DNA from: Bacillota bacterium
GTDB taxonomy: Bacteria > Bacillota > Clostridia > Christensenellales > Aristaeellaceae
Assembly (NCBI GenBank): GCA_009787135.1
Contig: WRGP01000193.1
Coordinates: forward strand, 1 to 10,662
Reading direction: 5' to 3'
DNA: 10,662 bases
Positions 5,924 through 10,662 of the stretch are shown here, piece by piece. The notes under the pieces were generated by a model. It ran no database searches. It saw nothing but the letters and a program-made list of their open reading frames with translations, and was not told the DNA's origin. A program made the translations under genes and the position numbers. Position 1 is the first letter of the stretch. Each line of letters begins with the position of its first letter.

Positions 5924-7054
5924 ATGAGGTACGATATACCCCCCCATGTGATGCGAATCCTTGCGCGTCTTACGTCGGCAGGGCATGAGGCGTATTGCGT
6001 GGGCGGCTGCGTGCGCGATACGCTGCTGGGCCTTGCCCCGCACGATTGGGACGTGTGCACGAACGCGGCGCCCCCAAAGGTGATGGAATGCTTCCGCGGC
6101 GAGCGGGTGATCGAAACGGGCCTCAAGCATGGGACGGTCACGGTTGTCGCGGGGGGAAAGCCCGTGGAGGTCACCACCTTTCGCGTGGACGGCGCGTACA
6201 GCGATCACCGGCGGCCCGACAAGGTCGCCTTTACGGCCAGCCTGCGCGAGGATCTTGCCCGCCGTGATTTTACCATCAATGCCATGGCCATGACGCCCGG
6301 CGGCGAAATTATCGACTGCTTTGGCGGCCAGAACGACTTGAGGGCAGGTCTTCTGCGGTGCGTGGGCAGCCCGGCCGGCCGGTTTGAGGAGGATGCCCTG
6401 CGCATCCTGCGGGCGCTGCGGTTCGCTTCGCGTTTTGGGTTGGCGATCGAGGGGAAGACAGCCGCCGCCCTGCTGGAAAAGCGGGGCCTGCTTGCGTATG
6501 TCGCGGCGGAACGCGTGCTGCATGAACTGTGCGGCATGCGCTTTGGCCAAGTGGATCCACGCTTCTTGCCCGTGCTGCGGACCGTAATCCCGGAGCTTAC
6601 GGGCATTCAGGTGCCTAAAAATCTCGCGGCTGAGCCAACGCTTCAGCTTGCCGCGCTGCTCAGGGGTCTGGATGCCCGCGCGATTCTCACGCGCCTGAAG
6701 GCAAGCCGCGCCTTGACGGAGCGTGTCGCGCTGCTGGCGGCGGCCGTGGGCGCGCCTGTTCAGGACAGCGGTGTTGAGATACGCCGTTTGCTGCGCGATA
6801 TGGGCCCGGAGGCGGCGGAGCAGCTGCTTGCGCTGCAAAATAATAAAACGGCGCTTCAAACGCTCCGGGGCGTGCTCGTGCGGGGTGAGTGTTACAGCCT
6901 TAAGATGTTGGCTGTTTCAGGGGACGATCTTGCCGCACAGGGGCTTGCGGGCAGGGAAATTGGGGAGGCGCTGGAGGGATTGCTGGACAAGGTGATCGGC
7001 GGTACGCTCGCGAATGAACGCGAGGCGCTGCTCATGGCTCTTGATGACTCTTGA
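5924..7054 (+). CDS. cca: CCA-adding enzyme / tRNA nucleotidyltransferase family, short form
   Basis: 376 residues from ATG 5924. This class II nucleotidyltransferase adds or repairs the 3' CCA of tRNA. Motifs in order: GGCVRDTLLG (27-36), DWD (41-43, the metal-binding Asp pair), RRDFTINAMA (113-122), RFEEDALRILRALRFASRFG (153-172) and ERVLHEL (196-202). A C-terminal LAVSGDDL..GREIGEAL...NEREALL block (329-370) is usual in Firmicute CCA enzymes. The protein is shorter than the common ~440-residue form: where many relatives have an HD domain (LHDIGKP and so on) this one reads LAALLRGLDARA, so the HD motif is absent. CCA addition versus poly(A) polymerase activity cannot be decided from motifs alone. 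An in-frame TTG at 5876 is less likely, because homology begins at MRYDIPPHV. No ribosome binding site precedes the ATG. It stands alone between the repeat element and the next promoter. Confidence 0.9.
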   Translation: MRYDIPPHVMRILARLTSAGHEAYCVGGCVRDTLLGLAPHDWDVCTNAAPPKVMECFRGERVIETGLKHGTVTVVAGGKPVEVTTFRVDGAYSDHRRPDKVAFTASLREDLARRDFTINAMAMTPGGEIIDCFGGQNDLRAGLLRCVGSPAGRFEEDALRILRALRFASRFGLAIEGKTAAALLEKRGLLAYVAAERVLHELCGMRFGQVDPRFLPVLRTVIPELTGIQVPKNLAAEPTLQLAALLRGLDARAILTRLKASRALTERVALLAAAVGAPVQDSGVEIRRLLRDMGPEAAEQLLALQNNKTALQTLRGVLVRGECYSLKMLAVSGDDLAAQGLAGREIGEALEGLLDKVIGGTLANEREALLMALDDS

Positions 7055-7064
7055 TACTCTTGAT
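7038..7064 (+). repeat. Three tandem copies of CTCTTGAT at the cca stop codon
   Basis: CTCTTGAT occurs at 7038-7045, 7048-7055 and 7057-7064, at steps of 10 and 9 bases. The cca stop TGA (7052-7054) lies within the second copy, so the last residues of the protein (ALDDS) are encoded by the repeat. Replication slippage here would change the C-terminal end. Confidence 0.6.
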
Positions 7065-7087
7065 AATACTTTGGCGCCGCGTTTTTT

Positions 7088-7117
7088 TTGACACCATCCC
7101 CTTCCCCATGTTATAAT
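7088..7117 (+). promoter_or_regulatory. Consensus sigma-A promoter of the M24 peptidase-efp operon
   Basis: TTGACA (7088-7093) and TATAAT (7112-7117) both match consensus perfectly, with an 18-nt spacer. A run of eight T lies just upstream (7082-7089) and may act as a UP-like or bending element. Transcription should start near 7124, followed by GGAAGGGA (7133-7140) before ATG 7146. A promoter this strong suits constitutive high expression of efp. Confidence 0.9.
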
Positions 7118-7145
7118 GTGCCAACAAACTAAGGAAGGGACCGCC

Positions 7146-8219
7146 ATGCATAAGCAAAGGACAGAACAGTTTCTCGCGCGCCTTGAAGAGGCCGGCGTCC
7201 CGGGCGCGCTGGTGCATAAGCCGTCCAACATGCGCTGGCTGAGCGGGTATACGGGCGAGGGTCTGGTGATCGCGGCAAAAGGCATGCGGGCGATTGTGAC
7301 CGATTTTCGCTACGCGGAGCAGGCCGGGCGGCAGGCGCCAGGCTACGCGGTGTATACGGTGGGACCTGAAGTGACGGCTGAGATGATCGTGGCCGAGCTT
7401 GTTCACAAAGCGGGTATGGAGTCGCTGGCCTTTGAGGATGATAAGGTGACGGTGAAGGGTATGACGTCCCTTCAGGAGGCCATGCGGGGCGTCCGGTTCG
7501 TGCCGGTGAACCGCGAGATCGAGAAACTTCGCGCCGTCAAGGACGATACGGAAATCGCGCGCATTGAGAAGGCATGCGGGATCACCAGCCAGGCGTTCGA
7601 GCACATCCTTGGATTTTTAAAGCCGGGCGTAACGGAAAAGGAAGCGCGCTTTGAACTGGAGAGCGCCATGTACCGCTTCGGCGCGGAAGGCGCGGCCTTT
7701 GATACCATTGTCGCGGCGGGCGCGAACGGATCCTTGCCGCACGCCATCCCCGGCGACAGGCCCATCGCGGCCGGGGACATGGTAACCATGGATTTTGGCG
7801 CGAAGGTGGAGGGGTACTGCGCCGATATGACGCGCACCGTGGCCATAGGCAAAATTGACGACGCGAAAAGGCATGTATACGATACCGTGCTGGAAGCGCA
7901 GCTTCGCGCGCTGGACGCCATTCGCCCGGGTGCGCGGTGCCGCGCGATAGATGCCATCGCGCGCGATTTCATTTATCAGGCAGGGTATGAGGGATGCTTC
8001 GGCCATGGGCTAGGGCATTCGCTCGGTCTGGATATCCACGAGGATCCACGCTTTAGCGCCACGAGCGACGCGGTGCTGGAAAAGGGGATCGTCATCACGG
8101 ACGAGCCGGGCGTTTATCTGCCGGGCGAGTGCGGGTGCCGCATTGAGGATACGGTGCTGGTAACCGAAGATGGCTGCCGCAGGCTCACGCTGGCGGCAAA
8201 GGAACTGATCATTTTATAA
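7146..8219 (+). CDS. M24 family Xaa-Pro aminopeptidase
   Basis: 357 residues with a creatinase-type N-terminal domain (about 1-130) and a pita-bread M24 domain (about 135-357). Metal ligands are visible: D216 and D227 (MDFGAKVEGYCADMTRT), H291 (GHGLGHSLG), E320 (TDEPGVY) and E334 (RIEDTVLVT); the supporting histidines are H199 (LPHA) and H298 (DIHEDP). This fits a cytosolic Xaa-Pro dipeptidase or aminopeptidase. ATG 7146 is chosen because GGAAGGGA lies 5 nt upstream and the promoter -10 box overlaps the only earlier in-frame start (7116). efp begins 17 bp after its stop. The same pairing is known in Bacillus (yqhT-efp), and since EF-P relieves ribosome stalling on proline stretches, the pairing joins proline-rich translation to proline-peptide turnover (inference). 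Confidence 0.93.
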   Translation: MHKQRTEQFLARLEEAGVPGALVHKPSNMRWLSGYTGEGLVIAAKGMRAIVTDFRYAEQAGRQAPGYAVYTVGPEVTAEMIVAELVHKAGMESLAFEDDKVTVKGMTSLQEAMRGVRFVPVNREIEKLRAVKDDTEIARIEKACGITSQAFEHILGFLKPGVTEKEARFELESAMYRFGAEGAAFDTIVAAGANGSLPHAIPGDRPIAAGDMVTMDFGAKVEGYCADMTRTVAIGKIDDAKRHVYDTVLEAQLRALDAIRPGARCRAIDAIARDFIYQAGYEGCFGHGLGHSLGLDIHEDPRFSATSDAVLEKGIVITDEPGVYLPGECGCRIEDTVLVTEDGCRRLTLAAKELIIL

Positions 8220-8236
8220 ACAATGGAGGGACACGC

Positions 8237-8794
8237 GTGATTACTGCCGGAGATTTTCGCAAGGGTGTAACCGTCGAATGGGACAATGGGGTTTGGATTA
8301 TCGTTGATTTTCAGCATGTCAAGCCGGGCAAGGGCGCGGCGTTTGTGCGCACGAAGATCAAGAATATTATGACGGGCGCCGTGGTGGAGCGATCGTTCAA
8401 CCCCACGGACAAGATGCCGCGCGCGCACATTGAGACAAAGGAAATGCAGTACCTCTACAGCGATGGCGAGCTATACCACTTTATGGACACGGAAACCTTC
8501 GAGCAGATGCCGCTGAACAAGGATGAGGTAGAGGATGTGATCCCTTTCATTAAGGAGAATGAGAACGTGTCCGTCCGCTTCTTCAAGGGCAAGGCGTTTT
8601 CCGTGGAGGCGCCCAACTTCGTGGAGATGGAGATCGTGAATACGGAGCCGGGCTTTAAGGGCGACACAGCGTCCAATACGACCAAACCCGCCACCACGGA
8701 AACGGGTTACACCGTCAGTGTCCCCCTGTTCGTCAACATCGGGGATCATATCCGCATCGACACCCGTACCGGCGAGTATATGGAGCGCGTATAA
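8237..8794 (+). CDS. efp: Translation elongation factor P
   Basis: 185 residues, the standard length. EF-P binds stalled ribosomes between the P and E sites and promotes peptide-bond formation at polyproline. The N-terminal KOW-like domain carries the loop HVKPGKGAAFV, with Lys32 at the tip, the residue modified post-translationally in many bacteria. The middle OB domain follows, and the C-terminal domain has the conserved GYTVSVPLFVNIGDHIRIDTRTGEY signature. Lys32 in PGKG matches Bacillus, where it receives 5-aminopentanol; which modification is used here is unknown, and no epmA, epmB or earP gene is in the window. The start is GTG 8237 with GGAGGG at 8225-8230 and 6 nt spacing. It is co-transcribed with the M24 peptidase and the next gene. 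Confidence 0.98.
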   Translation: MITAGDFRKGVTVEWDNGVWIIVDFQHVKPGKGAAFVRTKIKNIMTGAVVERSFNPTDKMPRAHIETKEMQYLYSDGELYHFMDTETFEQMPLNKDEVEDVIPFIKENENVSVRFFKGKAFSVEAPNFVEMEIVNTEPGFKGDTASNTTKPATTETGYTVSVPLFVNIGDHIRIDTRTGEYMERV

Positions 8795-8811
8795 GCGAGA
8801 AAGGAAAGGCT

Positions 8812-9213
8812 ATGAGCAATTTATCGGATCGTGTCGCGTATTTGAAAGGCCTGGCGGAGGGCATGGAGATCGGCGAGGACTCAAAGCTGGGCAAGCTCGT
8901 GCTGGCCATCATCGAAGCGCTGGGCGAGACCGCGGAGGTCATCCAGCAGCTTGCGGAGGATCATGAGGAGCTGGATGAATACGTCGAGTCCATCGACGAT
9001 GATCTGGCGGAGATTGAAGAGGCGCTCTTTGACGATGACGACGACGAGTACGACGATGATGAGGAAGACGACGATCTCATCGAGTGCGAGTGCCCGCATT
9101 GCAACAACACGATTTACTTTGACGCCGAATCCTTTGACCTGGCCGAGGAGCATATTTGCCCCAACTGCAAAAAGCCGCTCTTTGACGAGACGGGCGAGGA
9201 CAACGACGAGTAA
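8812..9213 (+). CDS. Acidic zinc-ribbon protein downstream of efp (resembles CD1247 N-terminal domain proteins)
   Basis: 133 residues. Residues 1-70 form a helical domain (RVAYLKGLAEGMEI... LAIIEALGETAEVIQQLAEDHEELDEYVESIDDDLAEIEE) that resembles what is annotated in Clostridia as a CD1247 N-terminal domain. Residues 71-93 are a highly acidic linker made of Asp/Glu runs. Residues 94-119 hold two CxxC pairs, CPHC (94-97) and CPNC (116-119), forming a probable zinc ribbon. The linker DNA is a GAY-rich repetitive stretch. It starts 17 bp after the efp stop with AAAGGAAAGG as ribosome binding site, so it belongs to the same operon. Function is unknown; the pattern of a helical N-terminus, a polyacidic tether and a zinc ribbon suggests an adaptor binding a basic partner or RNA near the ribosome, but that is speculation. 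Confidence 0.8.
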   Translation: MSNLSDRVAYLKGLAEGMEIGEDSKLGKLVLAIIEALGETAEVIQQLAEDHEELDEYVESIDDDLAEIEEALFDDDDDEYDDDEEDDDLIECECPHCNNTIYFDAESFDLAEEHICPNCKKPLFDETGEDNDE

Positions 9214-9237
9214 TCATTTTTTTGCATGAAATTGCCA

Positions 9238-9261
9238 GCGCCGCGCGCGTATGGGCGGCGC
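9238..9261. other. GC-rich hairpin after the efp operon
   Basis: GCGCCGC (9238-9244) and GCGGCGC (9255-9261) pair perfectly around a 10-nt loop, about 25 bp after the stop of the zinc-ribbon gene. No T run follows on the plus strand, so it is not a standard terminator. It may stabilise the 3' end of the mRNA. Confidence 0.5.
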
Positions 9262-9277
9262 GGGAAGGGGCATGCTA

Positions 9278-9360
9278 GTGTCAGACAGGAAACTGTCCGG
9301 TGCGGCTGACACCTACATCCTTAAAAAGCCGGAATCAACACCGGCGGATTGGATACAATC
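9278..9360 (+). ncRNA. Candidate structured RNA (3' UTR or small RNA) before the terminator
   Basis: Several hairpins follow each other on the plus strand. GTGTCAG (9278-9284) pairs with CTGACAC (9306-9312), and inside it ACAG (9285-9288) and CTGT (9293-9296) close a GAAA tetraloop. GCCGG (9328-9332) pairs with CCGGC (9341-9345). GATTG (9347-9351) pairs with CAATC (9356-9360) around GATA. CCGGTG (9297-9302) can alternatively pair with CACCGG (9339-9344), which would exclude both the first outer stem geometry and the second hairpin. The chain ends directly at the terminator at 9361-9405. I do not recognise a known RNA family. There is no plus-strand gene downstream within reach, so it is more likely a 3' UTR or small RNA than a riboswitch; a decayed mobile element is also possible. 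Confidence 0.4.
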
Positions 9361-9405
9361 AGTCCATAAAAGGGAGCTTAAATGCTCCCTTTTTATCATG
9401 GACTT
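9361..9405. terminator. Bidirectional intrinsic terminator
   Basis: GGGAGC (9372-9377) and GCTCCC (9384-9389) pair around TTAAAT and are followed by TTTTT (9390-9394) on the plus strand. AAAA before the stem gives TTTT on the minus strand, so it works both ways. An outer AGTCCAT (9361-9367) pairs with ATGGACT (9399-9405), extending the stem. It ends the efp operon on one side and the CPBP gene on the other, whose stop codon (9396-9398) lies within the structure. Confidence 0.88.
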
Positions 9406-10139
9406 TGAAGAATAAAGAAAACATATCCAACCCCAACCATAAGAACATTGCTAATGCTGTGCATTGCCATTGGATATACTATGCTCTCGCTCTTTTCATA
9501 TACAAAACCATAACATATACCTAAAATAAAAGCATAAATCAGCTGAAACCAATCCACTTGAATTACGAATGGCTTCAGAACCCAATTGATGTGAGCTAAA
9601 GAGAAAAGAAATGCCGCAAGCATTGTTTCGATTGAGATATGCAGTTTTTTGGTTTTCCTCCCCATACCCAAGCTGTAAATGAGCACGGTTATAGGCAGTG
9701 CCCGAAAGAGAATTTCTTCCGATGGGCCGGATAACAACAGTTGAAAACCCAATGTACCAATTACATTTTTGCAATGCAAAGGATATTCATATGCTTGAAT
9801 TGAATGGTTTGCGTAACCAATATAATACGAAACCAATACATATATAAATATCACCATTGAAAAAATCATGGTGTACTTAATTCCTGCCCTGATATTGCCA
9901 AAACAAAATCCAAAATTGACTTTCAATCTTTTTCTGATGATCCCGACGGCTAATAAAGCCAGCGCCATTTGTACGATGTGATGAACAGAAATCCATGCAA
10001 AGATACCATCTTGATCTATCCAATTGTATGTAAATGCATTGGCTACGAAACGTCCCACCGCACTTGCCAATTGTTGGAAAATCAAAAGAAGTAAAACTAT
10101 AACAAGATTATAAAAAATACCTTTTTGCTTTTGCTCCAT
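9396..10139 (-). CDS. CPBP family intramembrane glutamic endopeptidase
   Basis: 247 residues from ATG 10139, chosen because GAGGTG lies about 6 nt upstream; the frame stays open further but that part is not hydrophobic and lacks homology. About seven membrane segments. The three CPBP (ABI/CAAX protease) motifs are present: SEEILFR with E141-E142 and R146, FSLAH with H183, and MHSISN with H227 and N231. These form the catalytic site within the membrane. Relatives process prenylated proteins in eukaryotes, or act in peptide maturation, signalling or bacteriocin immunity in Gram-positive bacteria; no bacteriocin precursor is visible here. The gene is AT-rich like its upstream neighbour and unlike the core. 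It follows the small membrane protein gene by 40 bp, so the two probably form an operon. Confidence 0.9.
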   Translation of the reverse strand: MEQKQKGIFYNLVIVLLLLIFQQLASAVGRFVANAFTYNWIDQDGIFAWISVHHIVQMALALLAVGIIRKRLKVNFGFCFGNIRAGIKYTMIFSMVIFIYVLVSYYIGYANHSIQAYEYPLHCKNVIGTLGFQLLLSGPSEEILFRALPITVLIYSLGMGRKTKKLHISIETMLAAFLFSLAHINWVLKPFVIQVDWFQLIYAFILGICYGFVYEKSESIVYPMAMHSISNVLMVGVGYVFFILQSP

Positions 10140-10179
10140 TTTTGACACCTCAAAAAACAAATTTTCAACCTCAGCCCTA

Positions 10180-10566
10180 TCATCGTGGTGATGTTTCGGT
10201 GCGGCGCTCTTTATCAAGCAAATAAAGCGGAATGATCCGTATGGCGAAACTGACAATCGAAAACATATCCCCAAAAGCAAGGGCGATCAAACACCCAAGC
10301 ATGTTGATGAGTAGTATAACCTCAATGAACAACCATTTTCGCTGCCTGCATAAGATGAGCGCTACGGCTATTATTTCAAGGCTTCCCATCACCACGCCAT
10401 ACACGCGGGCATACAGAGGCGTATCCTGAGCTTCGAAGGAGGCCCCACCGCCTAAGATATATCGGAAACTTAGCCATTCCATTTCAGGGGAAAATCCCTT
10501 TGCAATGCCCATAATGCCGCCAAACAAAAAAATGATGGCAAAGCAGTATAAAAAGAATTTTCGCAT
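10180..10566 (-). CDS. Small four-helix membrane protein of unknown function
   Basis: 128 residues with hydrophobic segments at about 5-22, 52-73, 77-98 and 101-118, an arrangement typical of a four-helix integral membrane protein. The loop 24-50 (FSPEMEWLSFRYILGGG...) is outside or weakly amphipathic, and the C-terminus is charged (DKERRTETSPR). I recognise no family. The start ATG 10566 is preceded by GAGGTC with about 6 nt spacing. It is the first gene of a likely two-gene unit with the CPBP protease, so it could be that enzyme's partner, regulator or substrate (inference). The coding sequence is AT-rich, like the CPBP gene. Confidence 0.75.
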   Translation of the reverse strand: MRKFFLYCFAIIFLFGGIMGIAKGFSPEMEWLSFRYILGGGASFEAQDTPLYARVYGVVMGSLEIIAVALILCRQRKWLFIEVILLINMLGCLIALAFGDMFSIVSFAIRIIPLYLLDKERRTETSPR

Positions 10567-10605
10567 AACATGACCTCACGTATACCTTATATTTACCCCT
10601 AACCC

Positions 10606-10619
10606 TTGCCCGCAGGCAA
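10606..10619. repeat. Small hairpin upstream of the membrane protein gene
   Basis: TTGCC (10606-10610) and GGCAA (10615-10619) pair around CGCA, and A residues follow on the plus strand (10620-10623), which read as a T run before the hairpin on the minus strand. Not a terminator in either orientation by strict criteria. It separates the membrane protein gene from the GC-rich repeat at the window end. I see no convincing promoter in 10567-10622; TAAATA with TTGCCT 18 nt upstream on the minus strand is weak. Confidence 0.35.
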
Positions 10620-10623
10620 AAAA

Positions 10624-10659
10624 GGGGGTCCAGGGGGCTGTGTCCCCTGGCAGGGGTCC
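10624..10659. repeat. GC-rich palindromic intergenic repeat, copy 2
   Basis: CCAGGGG (10630-10636) and CCCCTGG (10644-10650) pair around a 7-nt loop, flanked by GGGGGTC (10624-10630) and GGGGTCC (10653-10659). It shares the CCAGGGGGC and CCCCTGG arms with the element at 5796-5831, but its loop and flanks differ. It may continue past the window edge. Confidence 0.6.
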
Positions 10660-10662
10660 TAG

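Noticed and set aside
5906..6859. Minus-strand open frame of 317 codons opposite cca
   Set aside because: It has the same shadow character, while the plus-strand frame has full nucleotidyltransferase motifs.
7075..7090. GGCGCC followed by a run of eight T as a terminator of cca
   Set aside because: GGCGCC has no loop and no real stem forms; the T run fits better as part of the upstream region of the perfect promoter at 7088.
7116..7145. Upstream start for the M24 peptidase at 7116
   Set aside because: It overlaps the promoter -10 box and precedes the predicted transcription start; ATG 7146 has the ribosome binding site.
9030..9080. GAY-rich tandem repeat as a microsatellite
   Set aside because: It lies in frame in a well-supported gene and encodes the Asp/Glu linker.
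9278..9312. Inverted repeat GTGTCAG/CTGACAC as transposon ends
   Set aside because: The arms are only about 20 bp apart and enclose a tetraloop hairpin; no transposase or target duplication is visible, so an RNA stem is the simpler reading.
10140..10280. N-terminal extension of the CPBP protease to 10280
   Set aside because: It overlaps the end of the upstream membrane protein gene, is not conserved in character, and ATG 10139 has a good ribosome binding site.
1..10662. CRISPR array, tRNA or rRNA genes, integrase or transposase
   Set aside because: No regularly spaced repeats, tRNA-like cloverleaf or recombinase motifs were found on reading both strands.

Overview
The window looks like chromosomal DNA of a fairly GC-rich member of the Clostridia (Bacillota). 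The grounds are: strong GGGAGGG-type ribosome binding sites with some TTG and GTG starts; sigma-A type promoters; a Xaa-Pro aminopeptidase gene directly upstream of efp (the order of yqhT-efp in Bacillus subtilis); a short acidic zinc-ribbon protein after efp, of a kind common in Clostridia; and tandem M42 aminopeptidases. I cannot name a genus. The core (about 2.1-9.2 kb) is GC-rich and carries housekeeping-type genes. Both flanks (1-2.05 kb and 9.4-10.6 kb) are visibly AT-richer and look accessory.

Left flank, minus strand: a broken dinD-like gene at the window edge, a small helix-turn-helix protein gene overlapping its start, and an MFS transporter. Then come three consecutive M42 metallo-aminopeptidase genes, read right to left from one strong promoter at 5201-5229 and spaced by overlaps or gaps of 10-15 bp. 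The MFS gene follows the last M42 gene by about 46 bp and may be read through from it, but it also has a possible promoter of its own.

Centre and right, plus strand: a divergent promoter interlocked with the M42 promoter drives a secreted M23 (LytM-type) peptidase. After a GC-rich palindromic repeat and an AT-rich hairpin comes a CCA-adding-enzyme family tRNA nucleotidyltransferase with no recognisable ribosome binding site. A consensus promoter (TTGACA-18-TATAAT) then drives the operon M24 Xaa-Pro aminopeptidase, elongation factor P, acidic zinc-ribbon protein. A chain of RNA hairpins ending in a strong intrinsic terminator closes this block.

Right flank, minus strand: a CPBP-family intramembrane protease and, upstream of it, an unrecognised small four-helix membrane protein. 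A second copy of the GC-rich palindromic repeat lies at the window end.

The theme of the core is peptide breakdown: three M42 enzymes plus an M24 Xaa-Pro aminopeptidase would together degrade most short peptides to amino acids. The three M42 paralogs differ at metal-site positions, so a mixed-subunit complex is a reasonable hypothesis. I see no CRISPR array, tRNA, rRNA, transposase or complete mobile element, and nothing I would call a clearly new system. The most testable novelties are the three-paralog M42 operon, the structured RNA at 9278-9405, and the deletion-scarred dinD.
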